Both the position numbers and the translations under genes were made by a program. A stretch of DNA of 64,000 nucleotides from Symsagittifera roscoffensis (Eukaryota; Xenacoelomorpha; Acoela; Convolutidae): positions 61,233,850-61,297,849 of the forward strand of contig NC_087063.1 in the NCBI RefSeq assembly GCF_963678635.1, read 5' to 3'. Of this stretch, positions 53,440 to 63,680 are shown piece after piece (the stretch's first letter is position 1; each line of letters opens with the position of its first letter). Below the pieces are notes generated by a model. It was not told where the DNA came from. It did no database searches and worked only from the letters and a program-made list of their open reading frames with translations.

Positions 53440-55205
53440 GTCTGCACAACAGCTTTTGCAGGAACGGGGAGCAAAAGGCGAATGTGAACTTGCTACCTTG
53501 TTGCAAACCAAAGCTGTTAGAGCAGGAGAGTTAGGCGACGGCCCGCAATTACGTGGACATGCTGGAGAAGGTTCTAGAAGACAGTGAAAACAAAGAGCAA
53601 GAACAAGAAGCAATGGAGTGACGAAGACGTGACGAGAGAGAAAAGTGAAAAGTGAAGAGAAAAGGAGAAAAATTTGATGGTCTTTGTGTGTCAAAACTTA
53701 TACCAATCAACCAAGTTTGATTATAGAAACTGCTAAATTTTTTGTTTTGATTTAGTTTGGTCAAACCAGGCTTTGAAAACTGGTAAATTGTTGAAATTGT
53801 TGAATGGCAATGAAACTTTTATATGTGCTATTTATATATATGGAGAACATAGGTGAGTTTATTTACCTATTCAAACTGGACTGAAGTTTTTAACCCGTGT
53901 AAGACACTTGTTCACTGTGTGGCGATCTGGTAGGTTAGGGTACGCTCGCTCGAAGAGGGTGAGTACCCCATTACTTTTCCTAGCCACAGAGTTTCTTTGT
54001 TTTAATATTGAGGACGACAGCATAAATAGCTGATTATACTTGGTGAGTGACATTAGGTTAATTTTAGCGGGTGCGTGGCCGTGCCACGTCGCAATTTTTT
54101 TAACCAAGCAAGAGCGAGAAGAAAATTTATGGCAAGATGACATTAGTAATCAGAAAGGTGATTTTATCTAGGACATTACTCATGGTGCAAATTTTGTGAA
54201 AAGTTTGTAAGGCAGTGAGATGTAGTATGATGCCATTTATGACACGTAGTGAGTTGAGGTGGAGTGGATAAATTTCATTTTCTGATGCGATTTGTAAGGT
54301 TGATTATAGAGAACAGGAACACTACTTGACGATAACCCGGTGTTATGCGATCAATGGGTACATTGATGGGGACTGTCCGGGGAGTATGAGCCATTCTGCC
54401 AAATTGGCACAGCGCAACCTTCCGGCACGACACAAAAGTAGAAATAGAGGCCTTAGCAATAAAAAACTGTTGCAAAGGAGGGTCAGAATATTCTGGATTT
54501 TTAATTTTCAAAAATACAATTTGTGACGTCACATTTCTCAGAATTGTAAAAACGGCCATTTTGAGCCAAAAAGTGACAATAAATAGAACAACAGCGGAAA
54601 TAGTGAAAAACAGTCGAACGGGAACGATAGAAAAAAAACGAAGCCTTTTATCGTGACGATCACGCGCGACAGGCTGAAAGGAGCTTCAGTATTGGGAGTA
54701 ATAACGACGTGATTGCAGGTAAATCACGGAAGCGGAGGCTCGGCCCTCCAGAGACAGTATATGGTGAAGGACTATAAAGAACTGACTTTTTAGCTACTCT
54801 GATGCCATAAAACTTTGAATTAACACCGGTATTGATTGATGTTTTAGAGTATGAGTAGCTAGAAAGAGGAAAGGGTCAATCCATCTCCATTGGATTTAAT
54901 ATAGAACTGTCACCATAAACGTAGTAAAATAGGGTATTCGAGCCGTTTTTAAAACCAATCACGTAAACTGAGGATCCGAGACTTAGCTATGTGGTTGTGT
55001 TTGCATGTAAACGAAAGCTGATTAAAAGTCGTTTGACTGATGGCCTGAAAATAGTAACTTTTTACTTAGCCCTAAACAGACCAGAAAATCAACTGGCTAG
55101 GTCGAGACGGTGAAAAACGAGTAGAATTTAGGTAACTGACGCCGGCCATTCGTTAATAGGTACTTTTTCTACGCTCCGTCACTGTGTAGTATTTGGGCGA
55201 ACGTT
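53440..55205. other. Spacer after ORF1, copy E
   Basis: No credible coding frame. Bases 54,390-55,205 are the counterpart of 6,065-6,900. In copy A this spacer leads into gag; here homology stops after GTATTTGGGCGAA at 55,203, so copy E's 3' half is missing or lies beyond the window. Bases 53,640-54,390 show nothing recognisable. Confidence 0.6.
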
Positions 55206-55423
55206 ACAGTTCTGACCCTATTTTTAACGGCGTTCACGTGTTTAAGGTATTTTGAGACCTAAGTATGGGGACGTTCTTTTTTCTAGAGTGGGGGTATTTT
55301 GGTAGTGGTCTTTAAGCTGTAACGAAGGTTTTAGTCTCATGTCGCAAGTGAACCGAATTGGCTCCGACCGTTTGAGGTAGAAAAACACAAGAGATAGTGT
55401 CCCTGACTCTTGAGCCAATGGTT
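55206..55423. other. Unassigned sequence between copy E and the LINE
   Basis: About 220 bases with no homology to copy A's spacer and no coding frame. It could be host DNA or the edge of another insertion. Confidence 0.4.
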
Positions 55424-55461
55424 ATAGCCTAATTGTTGTGATAAACTTATTAAATAGATTT
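55424..55461 (+). repeat. 38-bp direct repeat, left of LINE
   Basis: Starts ATAGCCTAATTGTTGTGA and recurs at 63,643-63,680. The pair brackets the LINE and may be its target-site duplication. Confidence 0.8.
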
Positions 55462-55780
55462 GTTATGTTTGATGTTTGTGCCTGTATGTGGAGCGCCTTC
55501 TGAAGGATTTTAGAGACAGGTCTGTCAAGTGGCTTTCTGTGGGGAGGTTGAAAACTGGAACTGACTTGAGGAGTCTGGTGGTGCGCCGCTGGAACTACTG
55601 AGCTCGGGTGAGATTGTTCCTTGTTTTTGATTTTTATAATTCGATTTTAAAATATAAATTAGTTTAGTTGTCTTTTTTTTATTTGCTGATTTGTAAAATT
55701 ACCACTAACCGCTTATCATGGGTTAGTTCAGTCCCCTAAAGTCCAGTCAAAATCTTTTTTTACCTTTATGCTGCGTCAAG

Positions 55781-56212
55781 ATGAGGAAAAACAACAAAGA
55801 GTGTACAAGCAAAGATTGCTTAAAACCTTCAGGACTGATAAATTGGATTAGATGTGATTGTTGTTCTAGTTGCTATCATATCAGTTGTGTAAATATTTTT
55901 CTTAGCGGCTCTAAGAAAACCCAATGGTTTCAGTGTCCTTTATGTGTTGATATAAAATCTGTTAATAAAGCAACAATAGGTAATTATTTAGTGCTAGACA
56001 ATTATGTTAATACAGCCATCTCAAATGTCCGAGTACTCAAGGGAATACCAAAAGACTCGCGTGTTCCCTTGGCGGAAAGTCTGTCGGACAAATTAAATGA
56101 CATCGTCTACAATGTAGAAGATGTTACAAAACGGCTAATTTTTTTTAACCTTGTTCTTGTTTTTTTTTGGAGCAACCGAAAAGAAGTGGACGCAAACAGA
56201 CGACAAGCATGA
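55781..56212 (+). pseudogene. PHD-finger N-terminal part of the LINE
   Basis: The frame starts MRKNNKECTSKDCLKPSG and continues IRCDCCSSCYHISCV and WFQCPLC. The order C-x4-C, C-x2-C, H-x2-C, C-x2-C fits a C4HC3 PHD finger of about 50 residues; PHD fingers read histone H3 tails or serve as zinc scaffolds. The start is supported by an in-frame ATG shortly after a T-rich leader. The frame is lost at the TTTTTTTT run near 56,165, and a second frame continues KSLINKKNRANDVSLPKPHP. Confidence 0.75.
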
Positions 56213-56420
56213 GTTCTTTGATAAATAAAAAAAATCGAGCAAATGACGTGTCACTTCCAAAACCCCATCCCCAAGTTACAAGCCCGCCTCTGAGTGACCT
56301 CGAGCAGAGAATAAAGTTAATAAGTATAAGCTCGATGAAGGAAATGTAAAGTGAGGAATAAGGCTTGCTGCTTCGGATGACAAAATAGCTCCCTTTTCAA
56401 CTGATAACTATCAAAAATTA

Positions 56421-57322
56421 TTGTCTAAGCACCCGCAGCGAGCCAAATTTGCAGCTCCAAATCCAGAAAAATTGGATAGTTTTTTCGTAACCGATTTCAA
56501 CCTATACAAAGCGATAAACTTCTTTCCAAACGGATCAGCAGCAGGTCCTGATAAAATAGTTCCTCAAACTTTTAAAGATCTTATTAGTAAGTCGAATGGC
56601 AGTGCAGGACTTAATTTTCTTAAATCGCTTACTAAGCTGATAACCCTCATTGGAGATGGCAAAATACCCGAACCACTAAGACCTTTCTTTTTTGGCGCAA
56701 AGCTTATCGCCCTCGTAAAGATAGACGGAAGGTTGAGACCAATTGCCATAGGCAACACGCTGAGACGTATCGCGTCTGAATGCGCTGGAAGCGAGTTCCT
56801 CTCCGAGATGGAAACGTACAGGTAGGATGGGGTACTAAACGAGGAGCAGAAATAGCTGCGCACTCATTTTGAAACCTAAGTGAACGCGACGACAATCCAA
56901 AATGCACTGTTCTTTTAAAACTAGATTTTAAGAATGCCTTTAACTCTTCAAACAGAGAAACAATGCTAAATCATGTTTATTCAAATCGCCCCGAATTGTA
57001 TAATTACACCCATTGCGCGTTTGGTAAACCAAGTTACGTTTTTTACGGAAGCTCTGTCATAATGTCAGAAGACGGAACTCAGCAAGGTGATCCTGAAGCC
57101 CCACCCCTTTTTGCGGAAACAGTTCATACACTAGTCAAACAGTTGGAGTCGAAAATAAACATCTGGTATTTAGATGATGGGAATTTAGCCGACGACTATA
57201 AGGTAGTAGTACTCCGGGACCTTAAAAACATTCTGAAATCGGAACAAATTTACGGCCTGAGCTTAAACACTGAGAAGTGTGAATTTTGTTTTTTTGGGAC
57301 CGACTACCAGTACACAGTATAA
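56421..57322 (+). pseudogene. LINE reverse transcriptase fingers and palm
   Basis: Frame 56,421-56,825 has INFFPNGSAAGPDKIVPQTF (the RT-0/1 box) and RPIAIGNTLRRIASECA. A TAG and frame changes follow near 56,823-56,960. Frame 56,963-57,322 has DGTQQGDPEAPPLFAE and the catalytic WYLDDGNLADD, then LSLNTEKCEF. RT primes on nicked target DNA in this class. The YLDD is intact but the ORF is not. Confidence 0.85.
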
Positions 57323-57349
57323 TTCAATTTTAACACAATTTCGAAAAAT

Positions 57350-58457
57350 ATGCCCCAAAATAAAAATAAAAGCAAAAAAAGAACTCCTCATTTTAGGATC
57401 TCCAATCGGCGAACTTTGCCGAAAAGAATTGCTCGACAAAAATTCAAGGAGCTTGAAAAAATCTCGGATGTCATTGACAAACTAGACGCCCATTATGGTT
57501 TTTACCTTCTGAAAAAAGGCTTTAGCATGCCAAAACACCTATATTTTCTGCGTACGAGCCCTTGTTTTTTGCAAAATGATTTTTTGGAACGCTACGATAA
57601 ATTACTAAGAAATTCGTTATGCAAGATAACTAACGTGAAAATGGATGATAACCAGTTTTTACAAGCAGTTCTCCCGGCACCGGCAGCCAAAGGTGGCTTG
57701 GGCGTTTCTTCCGCTCGTCTACTCGCTTTACCCGCTTTCTTAGCCTCAGCAGTAGGAGCGAAAGATGCCTTGAGCGAAATCTTTGGTTTGGAGCATGTGG
57801 ATGGAACCTATGATGATGCGCTTAAACGGTGGTTTGACCTTGGAAAAATTGAAATGGCTCCGGAAAATGAAATCCAAAAAAATTGGACGGAGCCAATTTT
57901 TGACAGCGAAATTGCAGACTTGATTTTACGACTCGAACCAACGGACGTAAAAAGGTTCAACGCGTTCCAAGATAGATTTGGCTCCCAATGGTTGAACGTC
58001 ATCCCGTGCAAAAATTTAAGGTTAAAACTGTCGAACCAACAACTCAGAATTGCGATAGGACTTCGATTAGGATCAAAAATATGCGAACGGCATAAACGCG
58101 TGTGCGGAAAAGACGTTACCGAGGATGGTTGGCATGGTCTTTCTTGCGTCAAAAGTGCAGAGAGATTCTCTAGGCATTCAAACCTGAATGCCCTTATAAA
58201 GCAGAGTCTATCATCTACTCACATTCTGTCTGTTTTAGAACCACGACACCTCTACAGGACCGATCAGAAGCGACCAGACGGTTTGACGCTCGTTCCATGG
58301 GCTGATTGTAAGCAGCTCTTGTGGGATGTAACGATAGTAGACTCTTTTGCTCATTATAGGATTAATGCCGGGTCTGTTTGTAACCCTGGTACGGCTGCCG
58401 AAGGGTTACATATGAGGTTAGCGGAAGAGCGAAAAGTTGACAAGTTTAAAGATCTTG
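57350..58457 (+). pseudogene. LINE thumb, zinc motif and restriction-like endonuclease, N-terminal part
   Basis: The open frame runs through KGGLGVSSARLLALPAFLAS, then CERHKRVCGKDVTEDGWHG followed by LSC, a Cys/His cluster of the type that precedes the nuclease, then RFSRHSNLNALIKQSL. KRPDGLTLVPW and LWDVTIVDSFAHY follow: the RPD...WDVT pattern is the PD-(D/E)XK active-site region. It is cut at 58,457 by the Penelope-like element; the last codons to 58,480 and the stop there belong to the inserted DNA. Confidence 0.85.
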
Positions 58458-58800
58458 ACGAAATTTTTGCTAAAAAGTAAATTTCAAACGTTTTCGCAAC
58501 TATGTGCATCGTCAGGATTTTTACAATAAACTACTCTAAATGACGATAAAACATCAATTTACAAATGTTATTTACAATAAATCACATACATTTTGATTCT
58601 AAACCATCTTGATAAAAATTTAGCCAATCACAGTTGACCTCTAATTTACTATTAAGATTAAAATACTTTTAACCTCTAAAATTATTTAAACATTTTTAAA
58701 TTAATTTGTCTGGAAATTTCTGAGTCATAATTTTGATTTAGACATGTACGTTTTGAACAAAAAACCAAAATTATTTTGGGACTAAATTTTCAGTGTTAAC
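58458..58800 (-). repeat. Penelope-like pseudo-LTR, first direct copy
   Basis: Starts ACGAAATTTTTGCTAAAAAG and matches 62,497-62,835 over its length with scattered changes. It supplies the false stop of the upstream LINE frame at 58,478-58,480. Confidence 0.85.
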
Positions 58801-59387
58801 TCCCTGCTCCTAAACTCATCGCACGTGTTCAAGCCCGGTTTCTCTTTCCTGATTTGTATTGCCTCTAGTGTTAGCAATTTTGTTTGGTTGTTTGACCTAT
58901 TTATAATTTTCCAACAAAGATCTGCGCTATTTCCCTCAAGTTGGCATTGCTGAAGGTGGATGCCTACCGGTGAGTCTGCTTTCTTATGTTCCTCAATTCT
59001 AGTGGTCAAATGTCGAACAGTTTGTCCGACATAGGTGGAAGTGCATCCACTACATGACAGTTTATAAACCACTCTTGACTTCAGGTGATTAGAAAATGCT
59101 GACTTCAGTGATGGTAAACATGAGTGTAGTTTTCTTGTGTTGAAAACCACTTGAACGTTAGTTAATTTTCGTAACCTGTTAGCAAAATATTGGCTCTGGT
59201 TACCTCTATATTGCACCTTCAGCATTGGGGGCTTCCCATCCTTTGGTGATTGAACTGGCAAACCCCTGTCACTATCCAGGGGCTTGCCCTTACCCTCGAT
59301 GATCTTGCACAAGGCGTCTGAAGCCACCTTTGCGGACAAATTTTCAGGGTACTGATTTGTCAGCCATTGCGCCCTATTACTTTCCAT
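58782..59387 (-). pseudogene. GIY-YIG endonuclease of the Penelope-like element
   Basis: A 201-codon frame in a different phase from the RT upstream of it. The GIY-YIG core shows VVYKLSCSGCTSTYVGQTVR followed by HLTTRIEEH, with CX2C beside the first strand as in Penelope-type nucleases, then SPVGIHLQQC and TLEAIQIRKEKPGLNTC (catalytic Glu in LEAIQI). It nicks DNA for target-primed reverse transcription. A frameshift near 59,375 separates it from RT. Confidence 0.85.
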
Positions 59388-60151
59388 AGCCTTATCAAAT
59401 TGCTCCCAGCTAGATGTACTCCTAAAACCCTGTGTACAGTGCCTTGGATAACACTACGCTTATACTGATTTGGGGCACAGCTTCTATAGTTCAGTATAGT
59501 CCCTATATCTGTTGGTTTTTGATACCAACTGCAAGTTACACGACTACCCTGCGATACATTTATGTTCAAATCCAGGAACGGCAAATTCCCCTCCGAATTA
59601 GTTTTCTCTAGAGTGAACTGCAAATTTGGATGAAGAGAATTGGCGGCATCGAGAAGACAACTCGGCTCCCCTCTGACTGTTCTAACAATGTCACCCACAT
59701 ACCTGAGGAACAATTTCACCTGGGGAGTATTCTTCTCCTTGTTCTTAGCTCGGCAGCAGCTTTCACAGTACCAGACTATCTCGGTTATTGATGCGTATAC
59801 GTCATCGGGTATTTTTCCGCATTTTAGATGATACCAGTTTCGGCAACTCTCGCATTCAACCCCCTTTGATCTCTATGTGGTTTTCCTGCTGCAACATGGG
59901 CACAAGCCGTTTTTGTCATTAAATTGCTGTACCCCCGTTCCCACCGGTATTTTTTGTCGTAGAGCAAATTCGTACTCTTTCAGCCATAAGTTTGCCAGAA
60001 TTACAGCGAGGGACGCGCCCATTGCTAAACCATCAACATGTACATACCATGAATCATTACACTTGAAATATACTTTACTGACCGCCATGTTCAAAAGCCT
60101 TTTCATGGTTGCTCTTCGAATTTCAGGAGGAGACTCCTGGCTGTACAGCTT
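59360..60151 (-). pseudogene. Penelope-like RT C-terminal part with inserted PHD finger
   Basis: Read on the minus strand after a TAG at 60,152: DGLAMGASLAVILANLW (RT box 4). A Cys/His cluster from about 59,900 to 59,755 follows, CPCCSRK, VECESCRNWYHLKCG and VWYCESC, which fits a PHD finger. Then LRYVGDIVRTV, where the catalytic box should read YVDD. The second Asp pair is broken by Asp-to-Gly, so this RT is catalytically dead. Another TAG interrupts the finger at about 59,873. LPFLDLNINVSQGS and SCAPNQYKRSVIQG follow as in related elements. Confidence 0.8.
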
Positions 60152-61090
60152 CTATAAAGCAATTTCAATTGCCTCTTTCAGGGGAACGTTGGTGTACAAA
60201 CTTTTCACATCAAAAGATATTATGGTTTCATCCGGATCTAGAGCAAGGTTTTCTATTTTTTCTCTAGCCTCTTTAGTATTGGTTTCTATATTTGCTCCAT
60301 CGATGTTGTCAAAAAACTTTGCAAGCATTTTGTTAAGATTCTCATACGAGCTGCCGGGAAGTGATAGTACAGGTCGTAGGGATGTCTCATCCTTGTTTAC
60401 CTTAGCTAAACCGTACAAACGGGCGGGTTGCCCCCCTGTTGATCTCATCTTAGAATATAACTGATCACTTATCTCGTCTCTTTTGTTCATGGGTAGTAAT
60501 TCTTTGTTAAGTTCCTTCTCAATTTTCGGTATCACCTCATCAGTGGTTGCATCTTTTTTCACAAACTGAGCAGATTGCAACATGGATTCCAGCTTTGATT
60601 CATATGTTTTTTTCCTCATTATGCAAAAACCAACCCCCTTATCAAAAGGCCCAGCCAGTAACCCATTATCTTTGAGATATTTCCTCGTTTTTTCAACGGC
60701 TTTGTCTCTTGGGGTTTGCCGTACGTTTTTTGCATATGCCTTTGCCGCGGCTTCCATTTCACATAACGTTTCACCAGATGTTTTTTGATTTTTCAATTGT
60801 GAGAGGAAAATGTCGATATCCGCCAAAAAATGTGTTTCGTTAAATATGTCTCTAATGGGATGCTTGGGGCCCATTGATAGCACTTCATATACCCATTCAG
60901 GCAGTTCAATATTATCAAGTACCTTAACTGATCGCTCATTTCTCCCCCCAATAGGTTTATCTTGTCTCTCGGACAGTTTTTCTAACTTTTTTCTATGGTT
61001 TTTTGATGTTGTCTTTAAGCTTGCCTCAACTTGACGCCTCACGAAGCGGAAAATGGATGCCCACCACTGTTTGTCAATTTCTTTTTGCAC
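60152..61090 (-). pseudogene. Penelope-like RT N-terminal region
   Basis: A 312-codon frame. It starts MQKEIDKQWWASIFRFVRRQ and includes GPKHPIRDIFNETHFLADID, RKYLKDNGLLAGPFDKGVGF, PARLYGLAKVNKDETSLRP, LSLPGSSYENLNKMLAKFFD and ISFDVKSLYTNVPLKEAIEI, i.e. RT boxes 1 to 3. It ends at TAG directly before box 4 in the same frame. Bases 61,091-61,472 upstream hold no clear gene. Confidence 0.85.
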
Positions 61091-61472
61091 CAGTGATCTT
61101 GCTTTCCTTAGCGTCTCCTAGTACCTTTTCCTATCCTCATTTGCCCTAGAAGTTTCAGTCCTTAGTAGTTTCAATTGAAAATTATGCACAGCTTGGTCCA
61201 AAAAAAAACCCGTTCTCGGGGACCCTAAACTTCAAAAAGTCCGGTATTAGATCGTTTTTCAGACATTTTCTCAGAAACTTTAGTCTATGTACAGATACTT
61301 GAACTTTTTTAAAGAATTTTAAATAGTCTAACACAATTTTCCAAGTTAGTTTTTTTTTTAATTTGTCTGAGCCAAACAGCAGTCAAAAGTACTGTGGTCA
61401 TTGTTTTGCAGGCCACGAGTAATGAAACTCACAAGGCACAAAGCAAAACAAATCACACTCTTCTCGCCCATG

Positions 61473-62317
61473 TCATTGAAGCGCAGACACTTCCGCTGCC
61501 TTCAGCTTCTGCTCACGTCTTGATTTCGCCTTCCTCCTTGTCTGTGATGGTCTCTGTTGTTTGCCCCTGATATTGCCAATCAGCTCTGACAGCCTTTCTT
61601 TGTAAGCCACTACCAATCGCAGAGATTTCAGCTCCAAATAAGCACTCTGGTGCAGCTTCAAATTTTCTTTGAGCTGCTCCGGGTCGTTTTGCTTGCTCTT
61701 GGAGTGTAGCCGTTTTGTAGCTGGAATAATGAGCACCCCTGTGCCGAGAAGCTGACAAAACAAGTCGGGCGTTCCTTCCCTTCTGCAATAAACGATCGCC
61801 AATATCTGCTGCTTCTTCGACTTCAAATAGTTTGTCAGCTCCTTCAGCTCCAAATCAGCCCTCTGGTGCAGCTTCAAATTTTCCTTGAGCTGCTCCGGGT
61901 CGTTTTGCTTGCTCTTGGAGAGTAGCCGTTTTGTAGCTGGAATAATGAGCACCCCTGTTCCATGAAGCTGACTAAACAAGTCTGCCGTTCCTTCCCTTCT
62001 GCAATAAACATCGCCAATATCTGCTGCTTCTTCGACTTCAAATAGTTTGTCAGCTTCTCGACACCGGCTGGGCGATAGTTATTTGTTCTGTGGCCGCTAA
62101 TGGTTTTGTTCACCACGTCGCGCCACATAACCACTTTTTTCTCCTTCAGTGGACTGTCTTCCAAGAGTCGTCGGAGGTTCTTTCCTTGGTTCAGCAAGTT
62201 GTTATTAAGGGATAGGCCAGGAATTGCTATAACAAGGCTCTCGTATTGCTTTTTCTCACCTGTGTTAAGGTTGTTGATGCTGTGGAACAGGGAGCTAGCT
62301 GCTACAATATGAAACAT
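61473..62317 (-). pseudogene. Accessory ORF of the Penelope-like element
   Basis: Two overlapping frames (62,317-61,874; 61,979-61,473). The first contains LRRLLEDSPLKEKKVVMWRD then VVNKTISGHRTNN; the second is Lys-rich with LLGTGVLIIPATKRLHSKSK and LKENLKLHQSAYLELKSL. I do not recognise a domain. It lies upstream of the RT in the direction of transcription, the place of ORF1 in some Penelope-like elements. Confidence 0.5.
61631..62062 (-). repeat. 216-bp (72-codon) tandem duplication in the accessory ORF
   Basis: TGCAGCTTCAAATTTT recurs at 61,651 and 61,867, and TTCCTTCCCTTCTGCAATA at 61,772 and 61,988. The period is a multiple of three, so the duplication kept the frame, apart from small indels in one copy. 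Confidence 0.9.
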
Positions 62318-62496
62318 TCCGGTAATTCAAATAAAAATCGGCTATATTTTACGTATCGATAAAAAAAACACTATAAAAAATCTCTATACATTGATGAAAA
62401 TCCTTAAAAATTTTTATACTGGCCTTTTAATGGGAAAACAGTTGGAATTTCAAGCTCTTCGCTTTTTGGTTTATCACGAATTTACAAGTAAAATTG

Positions 62497-62835
62497 ACGA
62501 AATTTTTGCTAAAAAGTAAATTTCAAACGTTTTCGCAACTATGTGCATCGTCAGGATTTTTACAATAAACTACTCTAAATGACGATAAAACATCAATTTA
62601 CAAAAGTTATTTACAATAAATCACATACAATTTGATTCTAAACCATCATGATAAAAAATTAGCTAATCACAGTTGACCTCTAAATTACTATTAAGATTAA
62701 AATATTTTTAACCTCTAAAATTAATTAAACATTTTAAAATTAATTTGTCTGGTAGTTTAATTTTGATTTAGACATGTACGTTTTTAAAAAAAAACCAAAA
62801 TTATTTTGGGACTAAATTTTAAGTGTAAATTTAGT
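62497..62835 (-). repeat. Penelope-like pseudo-LTR, second direct copy
   Basis: Begins GACGAAATTTTTGCTAAAAAG and follows the first copy through GGGACTAAATTTTAAGTG. Bases 62,318-62,496 before it are AT-rich and without features. Confidence 0.85.
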
Positions 62836-63109
62836 CACTGAAAATTTAGTCCCAAAATATTTTTGGTTTTTTATTCATAACGTACATGTCTAAATCGAAA
62901 TTATGACTCAGAAACTACCAGACAACTTAATTTTAAAATGTTTAATTAATTTTAGAGGTTAAAAGTATTTTAGTCTTAATAGTAGTTTAGAGGTCAACTG
63001 TGATTGGCTAAATTTTTATCATGATGGTTTAGAACCAAATTGTATGTGATTTATTGTAAATAACATTTGTAAATTGATAGTTTATCGTCATTTAGAGTAT
63101 TTTATTGTA
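62836..63109 (+). repeat. Inverted pseudo-LTR copy at the element's right end
   Basis: Reads TAGTCCCAAAATATTTTTGG onward, the reverse complement of 62,580-62,815, so the right end can fold into a hairpin of about 240-bp arms. It ends at the 11-bp target duplication. Confidence 0.85.
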
Positions 63110-63120
63110 TAAAGATCTTG

Positions 63121-63407
63121 TAAATGATGGATATCTTTTTCAACCGCTAGCTTTTGAAATTCAGGGCGCGGCCGGCCCCAGCACAGAAGTTTTTTTGAGC
63201 AATTTTTGTAGGAACCTAAGCATATGCACTGAGGAACCCAGAGCAGGCAGCTTTTTAAAACAGAGAATCTCCCTGCCAATACAAATTGCGAACGCCGCTT
63301 GCGTACTCGGAACAATAAATGACAAAATAACTTACACTTGTATATTATATTATCTCGTGTCGAGTTGCGTGTTCTTATTGAAGAAATGTAACCCGTATCA
63401 ATTTTAA
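63121..63407 (+). pseudogene. LINE C-terminal tail, severed from its ORF
   Basis: It reads NDGYLFQPLAFEIQGAAGP, FLSNFCRNLSIC and FLKQRISLPIQIANAACVLG, the usual C-terminus of LINEs with this nuclease. Its frame is exactly the continuation of the frame cut at 58,457, one target copy being shared. It ends at TGA/TAA near 63,407; 63,408-63,642 is the LINE's AT-rich 3' region. Confidence 0.85.
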
Positions 63408-63642
63408 TTGAAAAGGACTTAAACACTTGTCATCTTCTTTTATCATTATCACTTCCATATCTAAAAAATTCCAAGGATTTTGACTGGAATACATGATGAA
63501 GGGATTCATGACTGTAACCTCGGTCACTATGATACTTTTGACCTTCTGATTACCATGGTTATAGGGCCTATTTTTCTTTAACCCCGTATGTGACTTAAGT
63601 AGGCGACTGTTACATCTTAATGAGAATAGAAACTTGTTGAGA

Positions 63643-63680
63643 ATAGCCTAATTGTTGTGATAAACTTATTAAATAGATTT
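63643..63680 (+). repeat. 38-bp direct repeat, right of LINE
   Basis: Identical to 55,424-55,461 through ATTAAATAGATTT, after which the flanks differ (GTTATG on the left, CTTTGTT on the right). Confidence 0.8.

Larger units (their letters stand above)
58458..63109 (-). mobile_element. Penelope-like element nested in the LINE
   Basis: It is flanked by an 11-bp target duplication TAAAGATCTTG (58,447-58,457 and 63,110-63,120). It has direct repeats at 58,458-58,800 and about 62,497-62,835 (pseudo-LTRs), an inverted copy at about 62,830-63,109, and minus-strand RT and GIY-YIG coding sequence. This is the classical architecture of Penelope-like elements. RT wording such as FDVKSLYTNVP and the long N-terminal region fit the Neptune/Poseidon side of the class; exact clade is not certain. 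Confidence 0.85.
55462..63642 (+). mobile_element. PHD-RT-restriction-like-endonuclease LINE, split by a nested element
   Basis: Ordered parts on the plus strand: 5' region (55,462-55,780), PHD finger, RT, then zinc and restriction-like endonuclease domain, C-terminal tail (63,121-63,407) and 3' region. Without the nested 4.65-kb Penelope-like element it is about 3.5 kb. The combination of one RT frame with a C-terminal PD-(D/E)XK-type nuclease places it with R2-like/REL-endonuclease LINEs rather than apurinic-endonuclease LINEs. It is decayed by frame changes in RT. Confidence 0.8.
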
